Positions 6,537 through 13,567 of a stretch of 15,061 nucleotides of DNA are shown here, piece by piece. The number at the start of each line of letters is the position of its first letter. The stretch's first letter is position 1. Under the pieces are notes generated by a model. The model was given only the letters and a program-made list of their open reading frames with translations. It was not told the origin of the DNA and ran no database searches. Origin of the DNA: CAVTWJ01 sp963849485 (lineage in GTDB: Bacteria > Oederibacteriota > Muellerivitia > Muellerivitales > Muellerivitaceae); the NCBI GenBank assembly GCA_963849485.1, contig CAWKIF010000001.1, positions 1 to 15,061 of the forward strand, in the 5' to 3' direction. The position numbers and the translations under genes were made by a program.

Positions 6537-6550
6537 ATTGCTTATGCTTT

Positions 6551-7078
6551 TTATAGGTTCTTAAGCAGTTTCAGCATTTCTCTCATAAAAGCAGGTAAAT
6601 CATCGGGTTTGCGGCTGGTAACCATCCGCCCATCCACAACCACTTCCTGGTCCACCCATTGGGCTCCCGCGTTGATCAAGTCGTCCTTCAGGGCGGGGGT
6701 GGAAGTGGTTTTCTTTCCCTTGACGATCCCCGCCGAAATCAAGATCCATGGTCCGTGGCAGATGGAGGCGATCACGCCCCCCTGTTGGTCGATATCGGCG
6801 GTGAGCTTTAAGACCTTGGGGTTGCGCCTTAACTTATCCGGCGCCCAGCCGCCCGGAGCCACTAGCCCGGCGTAATCCTTGGGTTTCGCCTTGGGGATTT
6901 CCAATGTGGAGACGATGGGATAGCCGTTTTTTCCAATGTACTTTGTGCCAGCCGGGTCTTCTCCGATCACATCCACCTGAAACCCCGCTTCCCGGAGACG
7001 GTAGTAGGGGTACATCACTTCCATATCCTCGAAATCCTTGCCGGCGAGAAGCGCGATCTTTTTCTTTTGGGTAGCCAT
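6551..7078 (-). CDS. DJ-1/PfpI family protein (class I glutamine amidotransferase-like)
   Basis: A 175-residue cytosolic protein. The nucleophile elbow is SICHGP, with Cys 107 and the adjacent His 108. The acidic partner lies in DFEDMEVMYPYYRLREAGF (Glu 17), and the GLVAPGGWAPDKLRRNPKV segment and closing DDLPAFMREML helix are typical of PfpI/YhbO-like members. Members of this family act as chaperones, proteases or glyoxalase/deglycase-type detoxifying enzymes; which applies here cannot be read from sequence. The frame is open further upstream, but ATG at 7078 has AAAGGAT about 8 nt ahead and matches the family N-terminus (MATQKKKIALLAG). It is divergent from the sigma-54-linked gene. Confidence 0.9.
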   Translation of the reverse strand: MATQKKKIALLAGKDFEDMEVMYPYYRLREAGFQVDVIGEDPAGTKYIGKNGYPIVSTLEIPKAKPKDYAGLVAPGGWAPDKLRRNPKVLKLTADIDQQGGVIASICHGPWILISAGIVKGKKTTSTPALKDDLINAGAQWVDQEVVVDGRMVTSRKPDDLPAFMREMLKLLKNL

Positions 7079-7226
7079 GGAATTATCCTTTTGGGGCCTA
7101 AAAGCACCTTTCCGTTGACCCATATCAAAGCCAGAAAAGCGGGAAAAGACTACCCAGTGGGAAAGAAAATTCCCCTGACTTTTCCCATATAACACATGGG
7201 TTTTCTCGATTTTCAGGCATTAATTT

Positions 7227-7241
7227 TGGCACGTCCTTTGC
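7227..7241 (+). promoter_or_regulatory. Sigma-54 (RpoN) promoter
   Basis: TGGCAC (7227-7232), five bases, then TTGC (7238-7241), with a T before and the conserved G after TGGCAC. The -24 GG and -12 GC are 10 nt apart, as sigma-54 requires. The predicted start point is near 7252, about 60 nt before the ATG at 7313. Inverted repeats upstream (GGGAAAAG at 7141 with CTTTTCCC at 7179; CCCAT/ATGGG at 7184-7200) are possible activator sites. Confidence 0.75.
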
Positions 7242-7312
7242 GTTAGTAGGTAATGACCGAACGAGGACGCGGGACGATCCGGCGCCTGACCCGGTCAAAA
7301 AAAGGGGGAGAG

Positions 7313-8446
7313 ATGAAAAAGATACAGAGCATCATTCGCTTAGGGGTACTGGTTCTGGGAACCATGACCCTATCCATGGCCCGGGCGGACCAACCGTCAC
7401 CGGCCGAAAATTTAAGAGGGTTGCTGCCCTCGCAAGCCGTTATCCTTTCGCAGACCACCTACAACCTTCGGGGGAACGGCCAGGAAGACAACCTGGTTTA
7501 TTACCGGGCGGGCAAGACCTATGGAATGGCGGTGATCAGCCCCGAGAAGAGAGTGGTTTTCCAATTTGAGCGCAACCATACGGATCATTTGTATTTCCAA
7601 GGGAAAGACAAACCGGGCATCGTTTCCCTGGACCCCGCCTCGGGCCGGCCTTTTATCGCCTTCAACAACTACTCGGATTCGATCCACTCCGAATACCACG
7701 CCTTCGAATGGACGGGGAGCAGTTTCCGCGAGGTGCCCCACCCGGAATGGGGGAACAACCCCCAAGTAACGTTGGTAGACGGTCAAAGCGTGGTCGTGAC
7801 CGACAATTTCGCGGTGGGAACCCCGGATATCTACCAGTACCGCCAGGGTGAAATGGTCCAAGTGAACGCCGATTTCCCATTCTTCTATAACCCCTACGTG
7901 AAGGCTGCCTGGAAATCCCTGAACGACCCGGTCTTGGGGGCCTTAAAGGGCTCGATGGGGGTCCAAGTCCAGTTTCTGCCCGCTTTTCAATACGCGGGTA
8001 AGGCGGCTGAGGGGAAGAAATTTGCCGACAGGCTCCTGCAAGGGGCGCCTTCGGAACAGACCGCCCAAGTCTTGAGCTCCATCCACACCTATAAAGGGAA
8101 TCTTTTAATGGTTATGGGACATGAGGAAGAGGGTTTTGCCGAGTACCACGCGGCGGATTCCTGCGATTCCACCGGCGCCGCGTCCAGGGACGCGGGCACC
8201 TTCCTGCGCGAGGCCGGTTATTTCGAAAGCAAGGGCGAGAGCCAAAGGGCGGCCCTGGCCTATGAGAACGTCCTGAGCCGGATGGGTTCGGTCAACAGGG
8301 CCCAGGTTCAACCCCTCCAAGTGAAGGTCGACAGCCTGCTGGGCAAGATCGAGGGCGGGAGCGTCCAGGCGAAGGCCGGGGACGCCGAGATCGACCTGGG
8401 GAAACCGATGACCGTATCGTCGGCACGCACCCTTGGAAGCCGTTAA
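7313..8446 (+). CDS. Secreted/periplasmic protein of unknown function
   Basis: A 377-residue protein that I do not recognise. Residues 1-25 (MKKIQSIIRLGVLVLGTMTL then SMARA) form a Sec signal peptide with cleavage likely before DQPSP. Residues 50-190 look beta-rich and repeat-like (DNLVYYRAGKTYGMAVISPE; GRPFIAFNNYSDS; DGQSVVVTDNF; DIYQYRQGEMVQV), recalling beta-propeller or VCBS-like lipoproteins. The C-terminal third is helical with a TPR-like segment near 294-320 (AGTFLREAGYFESKGESQRA). It has a single Cys in the mature part. The ATG at 7313 is chosen for GGGGGAG just ahead and the signal peptide; an in-frame ATG at 7253 would sit at the promoter start point. It is the first gene after the sigma-54 promoter, so expression is probably activator-dependent. 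Hpt-REC follows after 85 nt. Confidence 0.75.
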   Translation: MKKIQSIIRLGVLVLGTMTLSMARADQPSPAENLRGLLPSQAVILSQTTYNLRGNGQEDNLVYYRAGKTYGMAVISPEKRVVFQFERNHTDHLYFQGKDKPGIVSLDPASGRPFIAFNNYSDSIHSEYHAFEWTGSSFREVPHPEWGNNPQVTLVDGQSVVVTDNFAVGTPDIYQYRQGEMVQVNADFPFFYNPYVKAAWKSLNDPVLGALKGSMGVQVQFLPAFQYAGKAAEGKKFADRLLQGAPSEQTAQVLSSIHTYKGNLLMVMGHEEEGFAEYHAADSCDSTGAASRDAGTFLREAGYFESKGESQRAALAYENVLSRMGSVNRAQVQPLQVKVDSLLGKIEGGSVQAKAGDAEIDLGKPMTVSSARTLGSR

Positions 8447-8531
8447 TTGTACCGGACGACCTCGCTTCGGATGGCTGGTGCAAGTCGAAGCGGCTGGTTT
8501 GGGGAGAGTCAAAAGAATAGGGAGTTTTAAC

Positions 8532-9305
8532 ATGATTTCGAACGAATGCCCGGACTATTTGGTGAAAAACATCCTTCGCTCCATCGAACTTTGCGCGGAA
8601 CTGGTCGAGAAAAACCTCTTGAAATGGCAGGACGCCAAGCCGGAAGCCCCCGCCTTGGTTTATCTGTTCCAATCACTGCATGAACTGGAAGGGACGGCGG
8701 GTTTTGCAGGTGACGAGAATTTGGGCGGGGATATCGCGCCCGTCGAACAGATCCTCCGGGACTTGTTCAAGGGAATCCGAAATCTACAAAGGGAAGAGTT
8801 GGAGGCCTTGGAAAAACTGGCCGAAACCCTTCGGGATGAATTAAGGGAAATCGAGATTGAATTGAAAAAAAAAGAGGTTACCAGGCTAGCAGAAAAGGCC
8901 AAGATAAGGGCCCATAAGGGTTTCATTGTGTTCCTCGTCGACGACGATCTCGCCATACGGCATTTGGTGAGAAAGACCATGGAACGCGACCAACCTCAAT
9001 GGAAACTGCTGGAAGCGTGTGACGGGCAGGACGCCATGGACCACCGGGAATGGCTGGAGGAAGCGGACGTCATCGTGACTGACTTGGAGATGCCCCGGAT
9101 GGGCGGCCGGGAATTGATTGATCGGGTGTTCCGGGATTCCCAACTCAGCCAAAAATCAGTCATCATTTTTTCGGGCAGTTCCGAAGGCGGCCTCCGGGAA
9201 CACTGGGGGAGAAACCATGCCCTGCAATACATGGATAAATCCTGCCACCCCAAGGATTTGGTGGAACGCGTCAAGGCTTTGGCGATGGCGAAGGGCGCGG
9301 TGTAA
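8532..9305 (+). CDS. Hpt-REC phosphorelay protein
   Basis: A 257-residue cytosolic signalling protein. Residues 1-110 form a helical Hpt-like domain with the signature LFQSLHELEGTAGFAG, where His 50 is the candidate phosphorylated residue (compare H-x-LKG-x-A in Hpt domains). A charged coiled-coil-like linker follows (about 85-125). Residues 131-252 form a receiver: acidic pair at 137-138 in FLVDDD, phosphoacceptor Asp 184 in VTDLEMPRMGG, Ser 214 and Lys 236 in YMDKSCHP. There is no output domain. Both a His and an Asp relay site in one chain suggest a shuttle in a multistep phosphorelay. The start is chosen for AGGGAG, 7 nt upstream. It ends in a terminator region, separating it from the next cluster. 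Confidence 0.82.
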   Translation: MISNECPDYLVKNILRSIELCAELVEKNLLKWQDAKPEAPALVYLFQSLHELEGTAGFAGDENLGGDIAPVEQILRDLFKGIRNLQREELEALEKLAETLRDELREIEIELKKKEVTRLAEKAKIRAHKGFIVFLVDDDLAIRHLVRKTMERDQPQWKLLEACDGQDAMDHREWLEEADVIVTDLEMPRMGGRELIDRVFRDSQLSQKSVIIFSGSSEGGLREHWGRNHALQYMDKSCHPKDLVERVKALAMAKGAV

Positions 9306-9335
9306 AAGCGGTCTTTTGACGGCGGTTTCTTTGCT

Positions 9336-9360
9336 TCCGGGGTGATTGAACAACCCCGGA
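9336..9360 (+). other. Perfect 8-bp hairpin after the Hpt-REC gene
   Basis: TCCGGGGT (9336-9343) pairs with ACCCCGGA (9353-9360) around a 9-nt loop, 30 nt past the stop codon. It lacks a T-tract, so it may stabilise the 3' end of the mRNA rather than terminate. Confidence 0.5.
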
Positions 9361-9388
9361 GGAAATTTTAGAACGGGTTTTTTCTAAG

Positions 9389-9414
9389 GGCTGGTCTCCC
9401 CCCAGCCTTTTTTT
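9389..9414 (+). terminator. Rho-independent terminator after the Hpt-REC gene
   Basis: GGCTGG (9389-9394) pairs with CCAGCC (9402-9407), followed by seven T. The stem is short but GC-rich. It closes the transcript from the sigma-54 promoter. Confidence 0.75.
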
Positions 9415-9715
9415 GTGTCGATTACGATGACGTCCGCTTTTTAAGTGTACTGGTCAACTAATTAGGCCCTTTTTTAAAAAATTGCCCAATTTTTAGCACA
9501 CGAGCAAAAATACATTCACTGACTCTTTCTATTTGAGCGTGAAAGGTTTTATGATTTTCTTACTCTTGCAAGAGAACCCCAATAACAATTTAACGAACGA
9601 TGAACCATCGGTCTTCGAATTCGAACAAACCCTTTGAAATTGGGAAATGAACGAAAGGATGCCCGAGTCAAATTGTGTTCATAAGGTTTTAGGTTTAACA
9701 AAAGGGGAGAAGTCT
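9415..9715. other. AT-rich regulatory gap ahead of the receiver/kinase cluster, with palindromes
   Basis: No gene is seen in this stretch, which is distinctly more AT-rich than its surroundings. It holds two perfect 12-bp palindromes, CTCTTGCAAGAG (9563-9574) and TTCGAATTCGAA (9614-9625), and a small hairpin CGATG-AAC-CATCG (9598-9610). These are candidate operators. No clear -35/-10 pair or sigma-54 site was recognised. GGGGAG at 9704-9709 is the ribosome binding site of the next gene. Confidence 0.45.
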
Positions 9716-10105
9716 ATGAATGAACTGAACGGTTTCAGTTTGTTGTTCGCCGAAGACAATCCAGAAGTCAGGGCAATCTATAAGACCGCGTTCGAAAAGG
9801 AAGGCTACAAAGTTTTCACTTGCGATAACGCGGCCCAAATCCTCGCGGAACTGAAGGCGGAAAAGATCGACCTTCTTGTGACGGACCTGGAAATGCCGAA
9901 GGCCAATACCCTGGATATCTTTCCCATTTTGAAAAAGGAATTTCCCCGGCTTCCAGTCATGGTCGTGTCGGGCCACTACCATGACCTGCAGAAAGAATTC
10001 AAGGCAAAGGGGTTCAAGGTCTCGGCCTTTTTCAACAAACCCGTCAAAGTTTCCGAGGTAAAGGAAAAAATCACTGAAATCCTCGGGACTGTTCCTGTGA
10101 AGTAA
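9716..10105 (+). CDS. Single-domain response regulator (CheY-like receiver)
   Basis: A 129-residue stand-alone receiver. The acidic pair is at residues 13-14 (LLFAEDNPEVRA), phosphoacceptor Asp 57 in LLVTDLEMPKANTLDI, the switch Ser at 85 in VMVVSG and Lys 108 in AFFNKPVK. There is no effector domain. It is first in the right-hand cluster and likely takes phosphate from the downstream kinase or from the Hpt-REC protein. The ATG at 9716 is chosen for GGGGAG 6 nt upstream; longer in-frame starts (9647) add a non-family tail. The next gene follows within 10 nt, suggesting translational coupling. Confidence 0.88.
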   Translation: MNELNGFSLLFAEDNPEVRAIYKTAFEKEGYKVFTCDNAAQILAELKAEKIDLLVTDLEMPKANTLDIFPILKKEFPRLPVMVVSGHYHDLQKEFKAKGFKVSAFFNKPVKVSEVKEKITEILGTVPVK

Positions 10106-10115
10106 AGTGGATTCC

Positions 10116-10571
10116 ATGGATAACAACTTGACCCGTTGCACCATCCTCATCGCGGACGATGACGAGGACGACCGCTTCCTCATTAACAGAGCCATGAAGG
10201 AATGCGAAATGAGGAACCACCTTTATTTCCTGGGGGACGGACAGGAACTGGTGGATCATTTGGCGGGCTACCTTTCGGGCACCCACCCCGGAGCCAACCC
10301 GGTCCTGCCCTGCCTGATCCTGCTGGATTTGAACATGCCCCGCATGGACGGGCGCGAGGCCCTGAAGATCGTCAAGAACCATAACGTTTTGAAGCGAATA
10401 CCCGTCGTGATCATGTCCAACTCCAAGAGCCCGGAGGACGTCGAATACAGTTACAAAGAGGGCGCGAATTCCTTTTTTACGAAACCCTTGGATTATGTGA
10501 ACCTGGTCAGCCTCATGAGCCTGCTGAAAGCCTATTGGCTCAATAGCGCACGGCTGCCCGAGAACAATTAA
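10116..10571 (+). CDS. Rcp-like single-domain response regulator
   Basis: A 151-residue receiver of the Rcp group, which typically pairs with phytochrome-type and other PAS-bearing kinases. Seen here are IADDDEDDRFL (acidic residues near 14-15), the insertion between beta-2 and beta-3 with PVLPCLILLDLNMPRMDGRE (Asp 71), VVIMSNSKS (Ser 101) and GANSFFTKPLDY (Lys 123). It ends shortly after the receiver fold, with no DNA-binding or enzymatic output. A GTG at 10107, one base after the previous stop, is an alternative start adding three residues; neither has a strong Shine-Dalgarno. It lies upstream of the kinase with a 64-nt gap and is paralogous to the receivers at 13102 and 13568. Confidence 0.85.
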   Translation: MDNNLTRCTILIADDDEDDRFLINRAMKECEMRNHLYFLGDGQELVDHLAGYLSGTHPGANPVLPCLILLDLNMPRMDGREALKIVKNHNVLKRIPVVIMSNSKSPEDVEYSYKEGANSFFTKPLDYVNLVSLMSLLKAYWLNSARLPENN

Positions 10572-10635
10572 TGGAGTTTGAATAAAAGCTGGTGACGGCG
10601 ACCCGGGCTTTCCGCCGTTCAAGAAAAGGATCCGG

Positions 10636-11031
10636 ATGACATTCAACCGGAAGATATCAATCGTTATTATTTTTTTTCTCGTTTTCCTATTTTGTAACTT
10701 CATTGTCGCTTTCACTGAATTCCAAAAACTCACGAACAATAACCGCTGGGTTTTACATACCCAGCAGGTTTTGACCGCCACCAACCTATTGCGCAACCAA
10801 TTAGCACTCCTGGACGGAACGGACCCTGCCAGCCCTGGCCCCGGGGGAAAAGTCGGGGTTTATACCGCGGCCAGCCAGGCGGCGGAGAAACTTCGTGAAC
10901 TTACCCGCGACAATCCCGCCCAGCAAAAAAGGCTGGATGCGCTCACGCCTCTTTTGCCGCCCAGGCCGGAATGGGATTCTCCCCGGGGACGCGCCCAGGT
11001 CGGCGCCCCAAACCCGCCAACTCTTGGCTGA
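10636..11031 (+). CDS. N-terminal sensor fragment of the histidine kinase (before an apparent frameshift)
   Basis: This frame gives an N-terminal membrane helix (ISIVIIFFLVFLFCNFIVAF, about residues 7-26), then a helical extracytoplasmic region resembling CHASE3: NNNRWVLHTQQVLTATNLLR, AASQAAEKLRELTRDNP and QKRLDALTPLL. After about residue 110 it turns into low-complexity Pro/Gly/Arg-rich sequence and stops at 11031. The expected CHASE3 ending (RQLLAEMRAEENHL) and second membrane helix are instead found in the next frame. AAAGGA 5 nt ahead of the ATG supports this as the true start of the kinase gene. I read it as the 5' part of a single 822-residue kinase broken by +1 nt near CCCCGGGG (10981-10988). 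Confidence 0.65.
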   Translation: MTFNRKISIVIIFFLVFLFCNFIVAFTEFQKLTNNNRWVLHTQQVLTATNLLRNQLALLDGTDPASPGPGGKVGVYTAASQAAEKLRELTRDNPAQQKRLDALTPLLPPRPEWDSPRGRAQVGAPNPPTLG

Positions 11032-13105
11032 AATGAGGGCCGAGGAAAATCACCTCCAGGGTGAAAGAGTAGAGGAGACTTCGACCAGCATCCGCAAAAC
11101 GGGACTGGCGTTTCTGCTGGAATTGGGCGTTTCCCTCCTTTCGGTTATTGTTACCCTTGCCTTTCTGGCCCAAAAGGGTCGAGCCGAAAAGGCCTTGAGG
11201 GAAATGGAAAAGATGGCCCGCCTCGGCGAGGCTCGGGCCATTGAAAACATCAAGGACTACGCCATCGTTCTTTTGGACCCGGTTGGAAAAATACTCACCT
11301 GGAACGCCGGCGCGGAAAAAATAAAGTGGTACTCGGCTTCCGAAATCATCGGCCAAAACTTTTCGGTTTTTTATCCTCCCGAGCTAAAGGCCAAGCGTCG
11401 TCAGGAGGAAATACTCAGCCAAGCCGCCGAACAAGGCCGATGGGAGGAGGAAGGGTGGCGGGTACGAAAAGACGGGTCCCGCTTTCTGGCCGACGTCGTT
11501 ATCACTGCTTTGAAAAATGAACAGGGGAACTTGCGCGGTTTCATTAAGGTCACTCGGGATGTGACGGAGATCAAAAAAACCCAAAGGGAACTTGAGGAAA
11601 AAACGGAACTGTTGGATTCGGTTTTAAAGAACATCGGGGACGGGGTCATCGTGGCTGACGAAAAGGGCAAATTCGTCCTTTTTAACCCAACCGCCGAGAA
11701 AATCATCGGACTCGGGGCTGTGGACGGCCCGACCAGCCAATGGACGGAGAAATTCGGCGTTTTTCTGCCCGACGGAGTCACCCCCTTTCCGGAGGAGGAC
11801 CTGCCCCTGGTTCAAGCTATCCGTGGCATTGAATCGCAAGAAGTGGAGCAATTCCTAAAGAATGCCAACCACCCGGAAGGGGTTTCCATCCACGTGACCG
11901 GCCGGCCTATGAGGGACGCGGAGGGCCGGATCCGGGGCGGGGTCGTGATCGTGCGGGACGTTACCGAACAGAAAAAAGCGGAAGCGGAAATCAAGCAAAC
12001 CAACGATTTCCTGAACACGGTCCTGGAGAACATCCCCAACATGATTTTCGTGAAGGATGCCCGTGAACTAAGGTTCGTGAGATTCAACAAGGCGGGGGAG
12101 GAATTACTGGGCGTCCCCCAGAAGGAACTGGTGGGGAAGAACGATTACGATTTTTTCCCCCGGGAACAGGCAGATTTTTTCACCGGCAAGGACCGCGCTG
12201 TACTGGAAAAGGGAAGGCTAGTGGATATTCCCGAGGAGACGATTGAAACGAAGGCCCACGGCAAAAGGGTGCTTCATACCAAGAAAATCCCCATCCGGGG
12301 GAATGACGGAAAACCCCAATACCTTCTGGGCATTTCCGAGGACATCACCGAGCTTAAGCGCCAGGAGGATCTGAGGATTTATACCCGGGCGCTGGAGGCC
12401 AGCAATAAGGAAATGCAGGATTTCATCTTCGTGGTTTCCCACGATCTGCAGGAGCCCCTCCGAAAGATCCAATCCTTCGGCAATTTCCTGGAGGAGGAGG
12501 CGGGCCCCGCCTTGAGCGGGAACAGCCGGGACTATCTTACCCGCATGAAGGACGCGGGGCGTCGAATGAGCCTCTTGATCGAGGACCTGCTCCAGCTCAC
12601 CCGGGTGACCACCCGTGCGAAACCCTTTGAGACGGTGGATCTTTCCCGCATCATCGGGGAAGTGGCCGCCGACCTGGAAATTCGGCTCCAGGAAACGGGT
12701 GGGAAGGTGGAGGCCCAGGGCCTGCCTGTTATCGAGGCCGACCCTTCCCAGATGCGCCAGCTTTTCCAAAACCTGATCGGGAACGCCCTGAAGTTCCGTA
12801 AAAAGGACCAGGCCCCCCTGATCGAGGTCACCGCCAAGACGGATGAAAAGAATAACCGCTGCCGCCTCTTCGTTAGGGACAACGGTATCGGGTTCGACCA
12901 GAAGTACTCCGACAAGATCTTCAACATCTTCCAGCGGCTTCACGGGGCCGAATATGAGGGGACGGGCATCGGCCTGGCCATTTGCCGCAAGGTGGTGGAG
13001 CGCCATCAAGGCTCCATCCGGGCCACTTCCCAACCGGGGGAGGGAACGGTGTTCGAGATCGAGCTTCCGGTGAGGCAGACGATGATGAAAGGGGAAAATG
13101 AATGA
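10895..13105 (+). CDS. Multi-PAS membrane sensor histidine kinase (main frame, downstream of apparent frameshift)
   Basis: Numbering follows the 736-residue frame opening at 10895; reliable kinase sequence starts near residue 40. The end of CHASE3 (RQLLAEMRAEENHL, 41-54) leads into a membrane helix (70-92), PAS 1 (about 117-235, with ENIKDYAIVLLDPVGKILTW), PAS 2 (about 243-365, GDGVIVADEKGKFVLFNPTA), PAS 3 (about 370-495, ENIPNMIFVKDARELRFVRF), HisKA with VSHDLQEPLRKI (His 516) and HATPase: N-box NLIGNALKF (about 626-637), G1 DNGIGFD (about 661) and G2 GTGIGLAI (about 689-696). It autophosphorylates on His and passes phosphate to receivers. This HisKA type commonly pairs with Rcp regulators, which flank it on both sides. 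The stop overlaps the next start (ATGA). Confidence 0.88.
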   Translation: MNLPATIPPSKKGWMRSRLFCRPGRNGILPGDAPRSAPQTRQLLAEMRAEENHLQGERVEETSTSIRKTGLAFLLELGVSLLSVIVTLAFLAQKGRAEKALREMEKMARLGEARAIENIKDYAIVLLDPVGKILTWNAGAEKIKWYSASEIIGQNFSVFYPPELKAKRRQEEILSQAAEQGRWEEEGWRVRKDGSRFLADVVITALKNEQGNLRGFIKVTRDVTEIKKTQRELEEKTELLDSVLKNIGDGVIVADEKGKFVLFNPTAEKIIGLGAVDGPTSQWTEKFGVFLPDGVTPFPEEDLPLVQAIRGIESQEVEQFLKNANHPEGVSIHVTGRPMRDAEGRIRGGVVIVRDVTEQKKAEAEIKQTNDFLNTVLENIPNMIFVKDARELRFVRFNKAGEELLGVPQKELVGKNDYDFFPREQADFFTGKDRAVLEKGRLVDIPEETIETKAHGKRVLHTKKIPIRGNDGKPQYLLGISEDITELKRQEDLRIYTRALEASNKEMQDFIFVVSHDLQEPLRKIQSFGNFLEEEAGPALSGNSRDYLTRMKDAGRRMSLLIEDLLQLTRVTTRAKPFETVDLSRIIGEVAADLEIRLQETGGKVEAQGLPVIEADPSQMRQLFQNLIGNALKFRKKDQAPLIEVTAKTDEKNNRCRLFVRDNGIGFDQKYSDKIFNIFQRLHGAEYEGTGIGLAICRKVVERHQGSIRATSQPGEGTVFEIELPVRQTMMKGENE

Positions 13106-13545
13106 ACGAGAAACGCCAGATCGCGCCCATCCTGATGGCGGAGGACGACCCGGACGACCGTCTCATCACTTCGAAAGCCCTGGAGCAAAACCGCGTGGCC
13201 AACCCACTGGTCACCGTGGAAGACGGGGAGGAACTGATGGATTACCTCCATCGCCGGGGAAAATACGCCCCCCCCGCCGAAGCGGCCTTGCCCTGCTTCA
13301 TCCTGCTGGACCTGAACATGCCCCGCATGGACGGGCGGGAGGCGTTGAAACTCATCAAGTCCGACGACGCCTTCAAGTCCATCCCCCTCGTGATCCTGAC
13401 CACCTCCAAGGCGGAGGAGGACATCCTGCGGGGCTACAACCTGGGAGCCAATTCCTATATCACCAAACCGGTGACCTTTGAGGGGCTGGTGACCGTGGTC
13501 CGGTCGCTCAAGAACTACTGGCTTGAAATCGTCGAACTGCCTTGA
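13102..13545 (+). CDS. Rcp-like single-domain response regulator
   Basis: A 147-residue receiver: ILMAEDDPDDRLIT (acidic 15-16), LPCFILLDLNMPRMDGREAL (Asp 70), VILTTSK (Thr 100-101) and GANSYITKPVTF (Lys 122), closing with LKNYWLEIVELP. The ATG overlaps the kinase stop by 4 nt (ATGA), which implies translational coupling and a roughly matched supply of kinase and receiver. That makes it the best candidate for direct partner of the kinase. It has no output domain. Confidence 0.9.
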   Translation: MNEKRQIAPILMAEDDPDDRLITSKALEQNRVANPLVTVEDGEELMDYLHRRGKYAPPAEAALPCFILLDLNMPRMDGREALKLIKSDDAFKSIPLVILTTSKAEEDILRGYNLGANSYITKPVTFEGLVTVVRSLKNYWLEIVELP

Positions 13546-13567
13546 TGCGTAAAAAAGGAGGCGATCA

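Noticed and set aside
6399..6875. Plus-strand frame of 158 residues
   Set aside because: It starts in the MITE, crosses repeat copy 3 and runs antisense to the DJ-1/PfpI gene.
10593..10619. Hairpin ACGGCG/CGCCGT ahead of the kinase as an attenuator
   Set aside because: The 6-bp stem has no T-tract or alternative pairing partner that I can see, so it may be chance in GC-rich DNA.
12218..13033. Minus-strand frame of 271 residues
   Set aside because: It is antisense to the intact HisKA/HATPase coding sequence and lacks any known motif.
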